Below are positions 1 to 8,865 of a DNA stretch of 37,231 bases, one piece after another. Source of the DNA: an uncultured Mucilaginibacter sp. (lineage in GTDB: Bacteria > Bacteroidota > Bacteroidia > Sphingobacteriales > Sphingobacteriaceae). The stretch spans positions 1 to 37,231 of the forward strand of contig CAIWRU010000177.1 in NCBI GenBank assembly GCA_903915155.1, written 5' to 3'. Every line of letters begins with the position of its first letter. Positions within the stretch are counted from its first letter, which is position 1. Both the position numbers and the translations under genes were made by a program. The notes beneath the pieces were generated by a model. It searched no databases and had not been told where the DNA came from. It saw nothing but the letters and a program-made list of their open reading frames with translations.

Positions 1-1
1 A

Positions 2-385
2 AAGGAATATTCATTAAAATACGATCTAACTGAAGCAAAGGCAGGTTACCGAAGAAAAAGCGTGTTTTATACCGGCTCACCACATTATTATTACCTGCTA
101 TTAAAACCCATGACTTTCATTTACGAAAACTTTAAAAGCGAGGTAATTGAAGCACGAAGGTTTAATAAATATGCAAGCAGGGAATTGGCTTCCTATAAAG
201 TTTCGGAGCGATATAATAACACCTTGATAAAAAACACAATTCCCGAGATACAAGATAATGAACTGGATGACTTTAAATGGCAATATATGCCCACCCTGGC
301 GCAACTCGACAAAATGAGCGACTACGAACTAATTATTTATATCAGGAGAAATTACGCCGATTTCAAAAGCGCTGAAAATAACTGA
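2..385 (+). CDS. 3' part of an unrecognised protein (5'-truncated by the window edge)
   Basis: The reading frame is open from base 2 to the TGA at 383-385, with no stop upstream of the first possible GTG (62) or ATG (110). The gene therefore almost certainly starts outside the window and the visible 127 codons are its C-terminal part. The tail is rich in Tyr, Lys, Arg and Glu, with a pattern of FIYENF, an Arg-rich helix, and SDYELIIYIRRNYADF near the end. This resembles the C-terminal tail I associate with Bacteroidota proteins that carry an N-terminal carboxypeptidase-like regulatory domain, but that domain lies outside the window and the match is from memory only. No catalytic motif is visible. 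It converges on the nucleotidyltransferase gene, with a hairpin terminator between them. Confidence 0.6.
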   Translation, partial: KEYSLKYDLTEAKAGYRRKSVFYTGSPHYYYLLLKPMTFIYENFKSEVIEARRFNKYASRELASYKVSERYNNTLIKNTIPEIQDNELDDFKWQYMPTLAQLDKMSDYELIIYIRRNYADFKSAENN

Positions 386-393
386 CAAATAAA

Positions 394-416
394 AAGTCCC
401 GCCAAAAGCGGGACTT
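394..416. terminator. bidirectional hairpin terminator
   Basis: A perfect 9-bp stem, AAGTCCCGC/GCGGGACTT, encloses a 5-nt loop (CAAAA). It sits 8 nt after the stop of the partial plus-strand gene and downstream of the convergent nucleotidyltransferase gene. The A-rich left flank supplies a U-run for minus-strand transcripts. Confidence 0.7.
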
Positions 417-515
417 CAATATTATCCTGTAAATCTTACAAATCCGTTTAACGGCGAAGCCCTCTTTAACACCTATTAAAAACAAATAATAAGTTAAAAA
501 TCCTGGTTCAGACAA

Positions 516-1418
516 TTACGCCCACAAATTCTCCGGGTAAACACCGCTATTCACCAGGTCAGATATACATTTTTGTACAATAGGCTTATCTTCTTTATAA
601 GTAACGCCAAACCATTTTGAAGCGGTTGGGATAACTTTAAATGATGCTGTACCGCTTTTTATCAATTCATCGGCTACCAAAGGAATAAAGAACTCTGATT
701 TTGGTTTGTCCTCATTAGCTTCAACAAAACGTTGGAACATTGGTAAGCTTTGCTCAAAAACAGCCGGGGTAAAGCCCCAAAAGTTCATCGAAACACGGGT
801 AGTATTCGGTAGCGGGGTTTCAACACCACCTTCTTCGTAAACTACGCTGCCATCAGGTTTAAAATACACTTGGGTGCGCTCGTTAATTTCAACCATATTA
901 CCATTATCGTCCACTTTACATACGCCGCGCGATACCGAACCATATTCAGATAAGGTTTTATCTACCTGGTAACCTACCAATGAATAAGTATCATCAGATG
1001 CCTCAGTAGTCAGGAATTTGGCCATTTTTTCAAATGAATCATAACCATAAAAATCATCGGCATTAATAACACAAAAAGGCTCTTTTACCTGGTTGCGCGC
1101 TGCCAGTACCGCATGGGCAGTTCCCCATGGTTTAGCACGTTCAACTTCTTTATCAATGCCAAACGGTTTAAGGTCGTAACTTTGGAAAACATAATCAGTT
1201 TCAACCCTGCCGGCCAATTTAGGTTCGAAAATAGCCTTAAAATTATCCTGGAATTCTTCGCGGATAATGAAGCTGATCTTACCAAAGCCTGCTTTAATGG
1301 CATCATAAATTGAGTAATCAATAATGGTTTCGCCATTTGGGCCAAAGCCGTCAACCTGCTTCATGCTACCGTAGCGACTGGCCATGCCTGCGGCCAGTAT
1401 TAATAATGTTGGTTTCAT
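516..1418 (-). CDS. sugar-phosphate nucleotidyltransferase (NTP_transferase family)
   Basis: This 300-residue protein opens with the nucleotide-binding loop LILAAGMASRYGSMKQ (about residues 6-21), the GxxSR signature of sugar nucleotidyltransferases. PWGTAHAVLAA (97-107) and NADDFYG (119-125), the latter supplying the metal-binding aspartate, complete the Rossmann-like catalytic core. Family members transfer an NMP from an NTP to a sugar 1-phosphate, making activated sugars for envelope polysaccharides. The exact sugar and nucleotide cannot be read from the sequence; a UTP-glucose-1-phosphate uridylyltransferase-like role is one possibility. It is a cytosolic protein, and the ATG at 1418 puts the glycine loop at the expected N-terminal position. 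It appears monocistronic, with a terminator downstream at 394-416. I saw no perfect -7 element upstream. Confidence 0.85.
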   Translation of the reverse strand: MKPTLLILAAGMASRYGSMKQVDGFGPNGETIIDYSIYDAIKAGFGKISFIIREEFQDNFKAIFEPKLAGRVETDYVFQSYDLKPFGIDKEVERAKPWGTAHAVLAARNQVKEPFCVINADDFYGYDSFEKMAKFLTTEASDDTYSLVGYQVDKTLSEYGSVSRGVCKVDDNGNMVEINERTQVYFKPDGSVVYEEGGVETPLPNTTRVSMNFWGFTPAVFEQSLPMFQRFVEANEDKPKSEFFIPLVADELIKSGTASFKVIPTASKWFGVTYKEDKPIVQKCISDLVNSGVYPENLWA

Positions 1419-1513
1419 TTTATGGGGGATAGTTTATAAATGTAAATATGACATTTTAATTTGCAATATTCTATTCAAGAAAAACATTTATACGCAAATT
1501 GTTTTAAAACAGT

Positions 1514-2629
1514 TTATTTTATATATCTAAAGTCCTGTCCCGCTTTAATATTAAGCAAGCATTCATAAATAAGGCGTATCACATTATCCACATCTTCCTT
1601 GTGTATCATCTCAACCGTAGTGTGCATATAGCGTAGCGGCAGCGATATTAAAGCCGATGGCACACCATCATTTGAATAAGCAAAAGCATCCGTATCAGTA
1701 CCTGTTGAGCGCGATGATGCCTGGCGTTGGAACGGAATTTCTGCCTTTTGCGCCGTTTCTATCAGTAATTTATTCAGGTTGTTTTGCACCGCCGGAGCGT
1801 ATGATACTACCGGGCCCTTGCCGCAAGCCAGGTCGCCCTGGGCTATTTTGCTGATCATTGGGGTTTGTGTGTCATGCGTAACGTCGGTTACTATGGCCAC
1901 ATTAGGTTTTATGTGGTGGGCTATCATCTCGGCGCCACGCAGGCCAATTTCTTCCTGCACCGCATTTACAATGTATAGGCCGAATGGCAATTTCTTCTTA
2001 TTTTCCTTCAACATACGGGCAACTTCGGCTATCATAAAGCCACCGGCACGGTTATCCAATGCGCGGCCTACGTAATAGCGGTCGTTAAGCACCATAAATT
2101 CATCTTCGTAAGTTATCACACAACCAACGTGGATGCCTTTTTTCTCTACCTCTTCTTTCGAGGTGCAGCCGCAATCCAAAAATATATTTTTTAATGAGGG
2201 CGCTTCTTCTTTCTCACCGCCTAAACGGGTGTGGATGGCGGGCCAGCCGAAAACTGCTTTCACAATGCCATTATCCGTATGGATATTCACCCTTTTTGAA
2301 GGCGCTATCTGGTGATCGGAGCCGCCGTTGCGGATAACATATATCAAACCATCGCTGGTAATATAATTTACGAACCATGATATTTCATCGGCATGTGCCT
2401 CAATAACCACCTTGTATTCGGCTTTCGGGTTGATGATGCCCACGGCGGTACCGTAGTTATCAACGTAATGCTCATCAATATAAGGGGCAATGTAATCGAG
2501 CCATAGTTTTTGGCCGGTCCACTCAAAGCCGGTTGGCGATGGGTTATTGATATAGGTTTCAAAAAAAGCCAGCGCGGTTTCGTTTACAACAGGTATATGC
2601 TTCGGAGTTTCAGATTTCTTTTTAGCCAT
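1514..2629 (-). CDS. M42 family metallopeptidase (glutamyl aminopeptidase/endoglucanase-like)
   Basis: At 371 residues it has the usual M42 length. The expected dizinc ligands and catalytic residues are all present: H79 in EAHADE with D81, D192 in LDNRAGG, the catalytic/ligand pair E226-E227 in AVQEEIGLRGA, D249 in VTDVTH, and H336 in YMHTTVE. M42 enzymes form large tetrahedral cytosolic complexes that trim N-terminal residues from short peptides; substrate preference cannot be read here. There is no signal peptide; the N-terminus is a short Lys-rich stretch. A perfect Bacteroidota -7 motif at 2665-2672 gives a leader of roughly 30 nt, so the gene probably has its own promoter. Confidence 0.9.
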   Translation of the reverse strand: MAKKKSETPKHIPVVNETALAFFETYINNPSPTGFEWTGQKLWLDYIAPYIDEHYVDNYGTAVGIINPKAEYKVVIEAHADEISWFVNYITSDGLIYVIRNGGSDHQIAPSKRVNIHTDNGIVKAVFGWPAIHTRLGGEKEEAPSLKNIFLDCGCTSKEEVEKKGIHVGCVITYEDEFMVLNDRYYVGRALDNRAGGFMIAEVARMLKENKKKLPFGLYIVNAVQEEIGLRGAEMIAHHIKPNVAIVTDVTHDTQTPMISKIAQGDLACGKGPVVSYAPAVQNNLNKLLIETAQKAEIPFQRQASSRSTGTDTDAFAYSNDGVPSALISLPLRYMHTTVEMIHKEDVDNVIRLIYECLLNIKAGQDFRYIK

Positions 2630-2664
2630 GTTTCATAAGGCGGGTTTTTTCAATCGGCCGCAGG

Positions 2665-2672
2665 CAAATATA
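2665..2672 (-). promoter_or_regulatory. -7 promoter element for the M42 peptidase gene
   Basis: Read on the minus strand this is TATATTTG, a perfect match to the Bacteroidota -7 consensus TAnnTTTG, 35 nt from the start codon. No clear TTTG -33 box stands at the usual spacing. Confidence 0.5.
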
Positions 2673-2803
2673 ATAAAGCTGCCGATAATGCTATGTATTA
2701 AAGCCAACAAGCGCAACTTTATTGGTGTGTTAACATTTAGTTAATACCATAGCGGTTACTTTGCAGCAGTAAGAATTTAGTTGTTATAAAAATTAGTTTG
2801 GTT

Positions 2804-2834
2804 AAAGGCCGGTTTGTGTTGCAAGCCGGCCTTT
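2804..2834. terminator. strong hairpin terminator, U-run on the plus strand
   Basis: A 13-bp stem with one G-U pair (left arm 2804-2816, right arm 2822-2834, loop TGTTG) runs into seven Ts on the plus strand (2832-2838). It lies a few nucleotides past the stop codon of the minus-strand GNAT gene, which it probably serves, although the better T-tract points the other way and no plus-strand gene is apparent upstream. Confidence 0.65.
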
Positions 2835-2840
2835 TTTTGT

Positions 2841-3254
2841 TCAGATGGCTTTTTCGAGTATCTCGTAATCAAAGCCATTTTTTGCGAAGAGTTTGCCGGT
2901 ATGCTCAAACCCATGCTTTATGTAAAATGGGATAGCCGTAACCCGGGCATTGCACCACAAGGTTTTACCACCTTCATTTTTTGCAAAATCGGTTATATAA
3001 TTCAGCAGGCTGCTGCCTATCCCCTGGTTTTGTACCGATGCATCAACCGCAAGTTTGCGAAACTGGAAACTATCATCCTTCCTGAATAGAGATACAACAC
3101 CCATAATATAGTTGTCAACAAATGCGGCGAAGTGATAACCATCGGCATCTTCGTCCATTTGTACTTCAGCTATTGTTTGTTGCGGGTAAAGCACTTTTTG
3201 ACGCAGTTTCCAGGTAAGCTCGTGGCGTATTTGTTCGATGTGGATGGGGTTCAT
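2841..3254 (-). CDS. GNAT family N-acetyltransferase
   Basis: This is a 137-residue, single-domain GNAT protein. The acetyl-CoA-binding signature (Q/R-x-x-G-x-G/A) is QNQGIG at residues 75-80, preceded by the beta strand FRKLAVDASV and followed by the helix SSLLNYITDFA. The C-terminal segment KTLWCNARVTAIPFYIKHGF fits the fourth motif of the fold. Such enzymes move an acetyl group from acetyl-CoA to an amine on a small molecule or protein; the acceptor is not predictable. It is cytosolic. It is transcribed divergently from the small membrane-protein gene at 3321, has a perfect -7 motif at 3277-3284 and ends at the 2804-2834 hairpin, so it is probably a single-gene unit. Confidence 0.85.
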   Translation of the reverse strand: MNPIHIEQIRHELTWKLRQKVLYPQQTIAEVQMDEDADGYHFAAFVDNYIMGVVSLFRKDDSFQFRKLAVDASVQNQGIGSSLLNYITDFAKNEGGKTLWCNARVTAIPFYIKHGFEHTGKLFAKNGFDYEILEKAI

Positions 3255-3276
3255 TGCTATAAAATATGTCTTTTTG

Positions 3277-3284
3277 CAAAACTA
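3277..3284 (-). promoter_or_regulatory. -7 promoter element for the GNAT gene
   Basis: On the minus strand this reads TAGTTTTG, a perfect TAnnTTTG match 22 nt upstream of the ATG at 3254. No convincing -33 box is seen. Divergently, TTTTTG (3271-3276) and TATTTTAG (3297-3304), 20 nt apart, could form a weaker promoter for the plus-strand gene at 3321. Confidence 0.45.
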
Positions 3285-3320
3285 TATCTAAACTCGTATT
3301 TTAGTGTATCTAAACCACGC

Positions 3321-3731
3321 ATGAAAAAATATTATATATACCCTTTAAAGATTTGGTTAACTGCTGTGGCTTTAGGCCCTATTATACAGGAATTGGTAGC
3401 CTATATTACGGGGCAACCTCCAAAAGATTCTCCTTTTTTTACTTACATAGTTGCAGTAACCATAGCGGGGTTGATGTATTCCGCTCCGAGTTTTTTGGTA
3501 CTACTACTTGCCGCTAAGCTATTATATAACTTTAAATTAAGCTTCACAGTTAAAAAAATAATATTTACTATTCTGGGAATAATTCTTTCCACCTTACCCT
3601 TTTATATTCTTTTTGGCCCACCTGATTTTATTGCTATTACACACTCATCAGGTTTCCTTTTAATGGTTTTAAGTTATACATTATCAATAATAGCAGGTAT
3701 TTGGCTTTATAAAATAGATCCCCTATATTAA
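3321..3731 (+). CDS. small integral membrane protein, unrecognised
   Basis: I chose the ATG at 3321 (MKKYYIYPLK...), giving 136 residues. A longer upstream frame exists to 3132 but would run through the divergent GNAT gene and its promoter, and its translation looks like shadow sequence. The protein has about four hydrophobic helices: around residues 8-26, 38-62, 72-92 and 103-130, joined by short Lys-rich loops, so an inner-membrane location is likely. No family motif is visible. The coding sequence is noticeably richer in A and T than its neighbours, which could mean relaxed codon use or recent acquisition. It has no obvious operon partner; a perfect palindrome follows downstream (3787-3814). 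Confidence 0.6.
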   Translation: MKKYYIYPLKIWLTAVALGPIIQELVAYITGQPPKDSPFFTYIVAVTIAGLMYSAPSFLVLLLAAKLLYNFKLSFTVKKIIFTILGIILSTLPFYILFGPPDFIAITHSSGFLLMVLSYTLSIIAGIWLYKIDPLY

Positions 3732-3786
3732 AATACGAGCCTTTTATTTACTTTCCCAAACGTTAATGTCAGATTATGAACAACAG

Positions 3787-3814
3787 ACTTGCGAAGTTTG
3801 TAAACTTCGCAAGT
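3787..3814. repeat. perfect 13-bp palindrome (REP-like)
   Basis: The left arm 3787-3799 (ACTTGCGAAGTTT) is the exact reverse complement of 3802-3814, with a 2-nt centre. It lacks a T-tract and lies between the small membrane-protein gene and the M1 peptidase terminator. Similar perfect palindromes are dispersed in Bacteroidota genomes; no second copy occurs in this window. Confidence 0.7.
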
Positions 3815-3849
3815 TAATATCTGGCTTCACGTGTGCTCTGCCAACAAAA

Positions 3850-3869
3850 AACCCGGCTTAAACCGGGTT
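3850..3869 (-). terminator. terminator of the first M1 peptidase gene
   Basis: A 7-bp stem AACCCGG/CCGGGTT with a 6-nt loop starts 7 nt past the stop codon and is followed on the minus strand by a run of six Ts. Confidence 0.75.
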
Positions 3870-3875
3870 CCTTTA

Positions 3876-5840
3876 CTATTTACTTTTCCAAACGTTATTG
3901 TCGGGATTATAGTCCGGTAATACATTATCAGGATCATAAGTTACGGATTGTATCTCCTCAGTCGAAGGATATTTGAACGTCCTGATGTTAAAGCGCTCCC
4001 ATATCTCCACCGGTAATTGCAAACGGGTGGTGGCCCCGCTTTTGGTTTTGATTTCGAGCGTAACCGGCATAGCCATTTTATCCAAATTTTCAATGGTGAT
4101 CAATGAGCCTTGTTGCGGGTCGTTGTTAACATATTTTACGTCGGTAACCGCTACATCCAAACGCCAGTTATTTGTAAACCATCCCCTCCAGAACCATTGC
4201 AGGCTTTCGCCCGATACATTTTCCATAGTGCGGAAGAAATCATCGGGTGTAGGGTGCTTGTAAGCCCAGCGCGCTATGTAAGTTTTAAATGCAAGGTCGA
4301 AACGTTCCGGTCCCAATATCTGCTCACGCAGCAAACCAAGTCCAACGGCAGGTTTAAAATACAATAATGTACCGGTATATTTTTCGGGCAGGTTTGCAGG
4401 TGCTGTTATTACCGGCACCAAATCCGGATTGGTCATCAAGCTACCAATGTGGTGCATGTCCTGCACCTTTTTAGGTTTGTATTCGCCGTTATTAAAGTCG
4501 GCGGTTGTAAGGGTATTTATAAAGGTATTAAAGCCTTCATCCATCCATCCATATAAGCGCTCGTTCGAACCTACTATCATCGGGAACCAGGTGTGGCCAA
4601 ATTCGTGATCATTCACCGACCACAATTCCTTCTTTTTATCCTTAACACCACAAAATACAATCCCGGGGTATTCCATGCCGTTAGTAATACCGGCCACCGT
4701 GGTAGCATTAGGGTATGGATATTCAAACCACTTGGCCGAGTTAAATTCAATAGATTTTTTAGTGTACTCGGTTGAACGGCCATAAGCACTGTCGCCCGCA
4801 CTTTCAACGGGGTATACCGAAATCGATAACGATTTTCTTCCGCTTGGCAGGTCCATTTTGGCAGCATCCTCAATAAATGAAGCTGACGATGCCCACGAAG
4901 CATCGCGGGCGTTGGTTATTTTAAAGTGCCAGGTAAGCATAGTTTTACCTGCCGGGCGCGATGCCGGGTCGGTAACTTCTTTGGCAGTACGTATCATTAC
5001 TGCTTTTTCGCTTTGCGCGGCTTCTTCCCAGCGTTTTAGCTGTTCGGGCGTATACACATCTTTGGGGTTCAGCAATTCGCCCGAGGCTACCACAATGTGG
5101 GTTGCAGGCGCGGTTATCATCAGGTCGAAATCACCATACTCCAAATAAAACTCGCCGGGACCAGTGTATGGCAAGGTGTTCCATCCCATTATATCGTCAT
5201 AAACGCACATACGCGGGTACCATTGCCCAACCTGGAATATCTTACCATGTTTTGTATCAACAATGCCCATACGGTCGGAGCCATAATCAGGCGAGATAAA
5301 CGAATATTCTATTTTTACTTTCACCTGCCCGCCGTTAGGTTGCACGTCTTTGGGTAAAAATATCTGCAAACGGGTATCGTTTATCAAATATTTAACGCTT
5401 AAGCCATCTACCGTAACCGATTTTATTTTGTCGCCTGCATCAAACACCTGGCCTTTTCCCCAGTTGCGGCTGCCGGTTAAAGGCACAATAGCAGTTCCGC
5501 GCGAATCCAATTTGAAAAGGTTCTGATCTAACTGCATCCATAAAAAGCCAAGTTTTTGCGGGCTGTTATTGGTATAGGTAAGTATTTCGGAGCCTGTTAT
5601 TTGGTTGGTTTTGTCGTCGAGTGTAGCGGCTAACTGGTAATCGGCGCGGTTTTGCCAATATTTCGGGCCTGGCTGACCATCGGCAGCGCGATATTCATTT
5701 CCATTTTTTGTATAAAAGAAAGGGCCAAAGGCATCGCGGTAATTGTACTTGCTTGCAAGCGTATCAGAATTTTGGGCCTGGCAAATGCCGGCAATAGTAA
5801 TTAAAACCGGTAACAACCCGGCAAAAAGTTTAAATTTCAT
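3876..5840 (-). CDS. exported M1 family metallopeptidase
   Basis: This 654-residue protein starts with a signal peptide ([20 protein letters not shown], cleavage near QAQ at about 21-23), so it acts outside the cytoplasm. The zinc site is H412-E-F-G-H416 with the third ligand E435 exactly 18 residues later, as in gluzincins of clan MA(E). The exopeptidase GAMEN-like motif is NGMEYPG (387-393). The N-terminal ~300 residues form the beta-saddle domain of M1 enzymes, here with an insertion (about 255-300) before the catalytic domain. It probably trims peptides in the periplasm for amino-acid nutrition. The shortened C-terminus lacks the long helical domain of PepN. It is monocistronic, with a terminator at 3850-3869. 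Confidence 0.88.
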   Translation of the reverse strand: MKFKLFAGLLPVLITIAGICQAQNSDTLASKYNYRDAFGPFFYTKNGNEYRAADGQPGPKYWQNRADYQLAATLDDKTNQITGSEILTYTNNSPQKLGFLWMQLDQNLFKLDSRGTAIVPLTGSRNWGKGQVFDAGDKIKSVTVDGLSVKYLINDTRLQIFLPKDVQPNGGQVKVKIEYSFISPDYGSDRMGIVDTKHGKIFQVGQWYPRMCVYDDIMGWNTLPYTGPGEFYLEYGDFDLMITAPATHIVVASGELLNPKDVYTPEQLKRWEEAAQSEKAVMIRTAKEVTDPASRPAGKTMLTWHFKITNARDASWASSASFIEDAAKMDLPSGRKSLSISVYPVESAGDSAYGRSTEYTKKSIEFNSAKWFEYPYPNATTVAGITNGMEYPGIVFCGVKDKKKELWSVNDHEFGHTWFPMIVGSNERLYGWMDEGFNTFINTLTTADFNNGEYKPKKVQDMHHIGSLMTNPDLVPVITAPANLPEKYTGTLLYFKPAVGLGLLREQILGPERFDLAFKTYIARWAYKHPTPDDFFRTMENVSGESLQWFWRGWFTNNWRLDVAVTDVKYVNNDPQQGSLITIENLDKMAMPVTLEIKTKSGATTRLQLPVEIWERFNIRTFKYPSTEEIQSVTYDPDNVLPDYNPDNNVWKSK

Positions 5841-5882
5841 TTACGGTCAGTTAAAAGTCGGGCTAAAATAATATAAAACGGG

Positions 5883-5908
5883 CAATAAGTTTATGGGTAA
5901 ACTTATTG
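5883..5908. terminator. hairpin downstream of the barrel/YffB operon
   Basis: A perfect 11-bp stem CAATAAGTTTA/TAAACTTATTG with a TGGG loop lies 48 nt after the stop of the ArsC-like gene. The minus-strand side continues as GCCCGTTTTATATTATTTT, a weak and offset T-tract, so termination is plausible but not certain. Confidence 0.5.
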
Positions 5909-5955
5909 TTACTGCATTTTATAATAAAATAACCTGTAACGCCGAAAGTTGTTTG

Positions 5956-6303
5956 CTATTTGTTAAAATGCTGTTGGTAAACAGCTTCATCGAACCCGAA
6001 AAATAAAAAATTGCCGTCTTCAATAACCGGCCTTTTTATCATACTGGTTTTTTGCTGTAATAAAGGCAGTGCTTCGACTGCGCCTTTTACGCTTTCTTTA
6101 ACCTCGGAATCCAGCCCCTTCCAGGTGAGGCCTTGTTTGTTCAGGAACTTTTCATATCCTGCCTTATCATTCCACTCGTTTAATTTCTGTTCGCTTACGC
6201 CCAGTTTTTTAAAGTCGTGAAATTCATAATCCACTTTATTGGCCTTAAGCCAGTCGAGCGCCTTTTTAACCGTGTTGCAATTGGTAATACCGTAAACCTT
6301 CAT
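5956..6303 (-). CDS. ArsC/Spx-family protein, YffB-like
   Basis: This 115-residue thioredoxin-fold protein begins MKVYGITNCNTVKKALDWL. The single cysteine in GITNCNTVKKA sits where ArsC, Spx and YffB proteins carry their active cysteine, and the NTVKKA context matches the YffB branch (E. coli has a similar GIKNCDT start) better than true arsenate reductases. KTSMIKRPVIEDG near the C-terminus is the conserved ArsC-family segment with the basic residue that binds the anion or glutathione. The physiological substrate of YffB proteins is unknown, so no arsenate function is claimed. Only 3 nt separate it from the stop of the upstream barrel gene, which indicates co-transcription. Confidence 0.85.
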   Translation of the reverse strand: MKVYGITNCNTVKKALDWLKANKVDYEFHDFKKLGVSEQKLNEWNDKAGYEKFLNKQGLTWKGLDSEVKESVKGAVEALPLLQQKTSMIKRPVIEDGNFLFFGFDEAVYQQHFNK

Positions 6304-6306
6304 AAA

Positions 6307-8757
6307 TTATTGATTTCCGTTGTTTTTTGTGCTGCCTTTTGTATCACCATTCTCAATACCATGCTGGTTCTTTTTGATGTCGCTGTTCAGCTTGCCAAAT
6401 TTATAACTGAGCCTTATGGCAAAACTACGATATGTTTGGTTATAATTGGTAACCTGGTAATAATCATTGGTGCGGGTGGTAGAGTTACCGGCCCAATATT
6501 TTGAGTAAGGGTTATTCGCTACAAACGATACGCTGGCCGCCTTTTTAAGCAATTCCTTACTGAAAACAAACTGGTTAAAGATAAAATAACTCGATTTGCC
6601 CTGTAAGTTCACGTTTCCGCTAAAAAAGCCGGTATTAGTACCTATGCGATAACCCGTTGGGAACCTATAACTGATATTGGAAAACATATTGCCCACAAAA
6701 CCACTGTTTGAATACTGGCCGCCATTGTAATAACCCTTTAACCAAACACGGTTAAGTAAGCCATTAATACTAAGCGATAGTTGTTTTGTAAGCGGGTAAT
6801 TGGTATTAATATTTAAGCCGAGAGTTTGATTACTGCCCAGGTTTTCGTAAGTGGTGTAGGTAACGGTTTCAACGGTATCGTTAATTTTTTGTTGCTTAAG
6901 GCTGCTTACGTTTTGTATAGAGTTGTTGGAGAATGAATAGCTAAGCCCTATGTTAATCGATCCGGTAGAAAACCGACTGTAATTCAGCTCGAACACATGG
7001 TTTAATTCGGGCTTAAGGTTAGGGTTACCAGTGCTTACGAATTGTGGGTTCGACTGATCGACAAACGGGTTAAGTTGCGATATGTCGGGCCTTTGAATAC
7101 GCTCGGTAAAACCAAAATTAATGCTGCTGTTTTTTAGCTGGCGCTGTATGGATACCGATGGGATAAAATTATTGTAACTGGTATTCAGGTTACTGCCTAC
7201 CGAACTAAAATCGGCGTTGATGGTAGTTTCTTCCAAACGTAAACCAGCTTTACCTGTCCATTTGTCAAGCTTTAACTGGTATGAGTTGTACAGGCTATAA
7301 ACATTCTGATGGTAGTTAAAATCATTTGTTTGTTGTTGATTAGGCTGATAGTCGTTACTGTTTGTAACCAGGGTGTCTAACTGAAAATTACTGAAGTTGT
7401 TCCTGAAGATGGCTTTACCGCCTGCTTCCAAACTGAATTTTTTAAATGGTTGCGCATAATCAACCTGTATGGTTTGCTCCCTGTTGCCCGAGTTATTGTA
7501 TTGGCGATAATTTGGCTGCGTATACTTTACAGTGTCTGAAAAAAGGCTTTGGTTATTCTGGTCATTAGGGGAATAGTTATACCTGTACGAAAGGGTTAAC
7601 AGTTGATCCTTACTTTTTTTGAAGCCCAATTGATAGTTAATGGCAGCATCTACTCCTGTATTATTTGAATTATTGAAGCTATTTTGAATGTATTGCTGTG
7701 TAATATTATAATTGGCATTTTTAGTTTGAGTGAGGCCCAGGCTTTGCTGGTCGTTTACGCCTGTTTCAATATCTACCGATGCAGTTAACAAATTCAGGCT
7801 ATCAATTTCGTAGCTAAACTCGCCATCGCCATATTTATAATTACCTGTATAGGTGGATATGCCCGATTGCGACAAAACTGATTGATTGGCAAAGAAAGTT
7901 TGTGTATTGGTAAAAGGGTTACTCGTTTTGTTTTGCCTGCCAAAACCCGCATAGCCCGAAAAGCCAAATTTGCCTTCTTTTACCGTGCTATTAAGATTAA
8001 CCCCCGGCCCCCATATAGTATTGTAGCGGGTGTTAATACCTATGTTATACCCCTGATCGGCATTTTTTACGGTGATGATGTTAATGATACCCGCGAGGCC
8101 TTCAGCATCGTATTTTGCAGGCGGCGTAGTGATCACCTCTATCTTCACAATATTGGTAGCCGGCATAGAGCGCAACACATCCGACGGATTTTTTGCCAGC
8201 AAAGCCGATTCTTTTCCATTCACCAATATTTTATAATTGCCGCTGCCCTTTAGCTGGATATTGTCAGAGGCATCAACGGTCAACAACGGCACCTTGCGCA
8301 TCATGTCCAAAGCGGTTAATGATTTGCCTTCGGGATCGGCAGCTACATCATAGCTAATACGATCAACCTCCTGTTTCATCAGTGGTCTGGCGGCAACAAT
8401 AGCAACATCCTTTAGTTGTTTGGTTGATGCCCGCAGGAATATATTGCCCAGATTTACATCAATCCCTGTGGCAGGGATAATTATTTCTTTAGTATCATAA
8501 CCAACAAAAACTAAAGACAACAAATAAGATCTGCCAGAGCTGCCTTTAAGCTCGAACGAGCCATCCTCTTTTGTTAAACCGCTTCTTATAGGGACTTTGG
8601 TACCTGCATCTTCCAAAGCAACAGTAACATAGCTTACCGGCTGTTTAGTGAGCGAGTCGACTGCTATGCCTTTAACCGTTAGCATTTGCGGCGTTGTTTG
8701 CGCCATAACTGTGGCCGATAGATAGCAGCAAAATGCTAACAGTAAAAGTTTTTTCAT
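6307..8757 (-). CDS. outer-membrane beta-barrel protein with carboxypeptidase-like N-terminal domain (TonB-receptor-like)
   Basis: The 816-residue product has a signal peptide (MKKLLLLAFCCYLSATVMAQ) and then a carboxypeptidase-D regulatory-like beta-sandwich (about 25-110: VKGIAVDSLTKQPVSYVTVAL). A plug-like domain follows (about 125-235, with DRISYDVAADPEG and the plug-end motif YDAEGLAGIINIITVK). The rest is a long Asn/Tyr/Ser-rich barrel of alternating strands. This is the architecture of Bacteroidota outer_membrane_beta-barrel family proteins related to TonB-dependent receptors. I see no SusD partner, so it is not a classic polysaccharide-utilisation pair; the ligand is unknown. The C-terminal ~25 residues are a polar Lys/Asn/Gly tail after a strand-like end (FAIRLSYKFG). 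The YffB-like gene follows after 3 nt. Confidence 0.85.
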   Translation of the reverse strand: MKKLLLLAFCCYLSATVMAQTTPQMLTVKGIAVDSLTKQPVSYVTVALEDAGTKVPIRSGLTKEDGSFELKGSSGRSYLLSLVFVGYDTKEIIIPATGIDVNLGNIFLRASTKQLKDVAIVAARPLMKQEVDRISYDVAADPEGKSLTALDMMRKVPLLTVDASDNIQLKGSGNYKILVNGKESALLAKNPSDVLRSMPATNIVKIEVITTPPAKYDAEGLAGIINIITVKNADQGYNIGINTRYNTIWGPGVNLNSTVKEGKFGFSGYAGFGRQNKTSNPFTNTQTFFANQSVLSQSGISTYTGNYKYGDGEFSYEIDSLNLLTASVDIETGVNDQQSLGLTQTKNANYNITQQYIQNSFNNSNNTGVDAAINYQLGFKKSKDQLLTLSYRYNYSPNDQNNQSLFSDTVKYTQPNYRQYNNSGNREQTIQVDYAQPFKKFSLEAGGKAIFRNNFSNFQLDTLVTNSNDYQPNQQQTNDFNYHQNVYSLYNSYQLKLDKWTGKAGLRLEETTINADFSSVGSNLNTSYNNFIPSVSIQRQLKNSSINFGFTERIQRPDISQLNPFVDQSNPQFVSTGNPNLKPELNHVFELNYSRFSTGSINIGLSYSFSNNSIQNVSSLKQQKINDTVETVTYTTYENLGSNQTLGLNINTNYPLTKQLSLSINGLLNRVWLKGYYNGGQYSNSGFVGNMFSNISYRFPTGYRIGTNTGFFSGNVNLQGKSSYFIFNQFVFSKELLKKAASVSFVANNPYSKYWAGNSTTRTNDYYQVTNYNQTYRSFAIRLSYKFGKLNSDIKKNQHGIENGDTKGSTKNNGNQ

Positions 8758-8865
8758 TAGTGATGCAGAGATAGTTTTGGTAGTAGACGGAAAAAGGGAG
8801 GTATCGTTACAAAAAATGAAATATTTAACTAAGATTTAAATAAGGAATTAGTTTTTTAACACTTG

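Noticed and set aside
3132..3320. N-terminal extension of the small membrane protein
   Set aside because: It would overlap the divergent GNAT gene and its promoter; the ATG at 3321 starts a normal hydrophobic protein.
5956..6303. Arsenate reductase call
   Set aside because: The sequence fits the YffB branch (GITNCNTVKKA) and there are no arsenic-resistance neighbours.
6307..8757. SusC-type polysaccharide transporter call
   Set aside because: No SusD partner or glycoside hydrolase genes adjoin it and the length (816) is shorter than typical SusC proteins.
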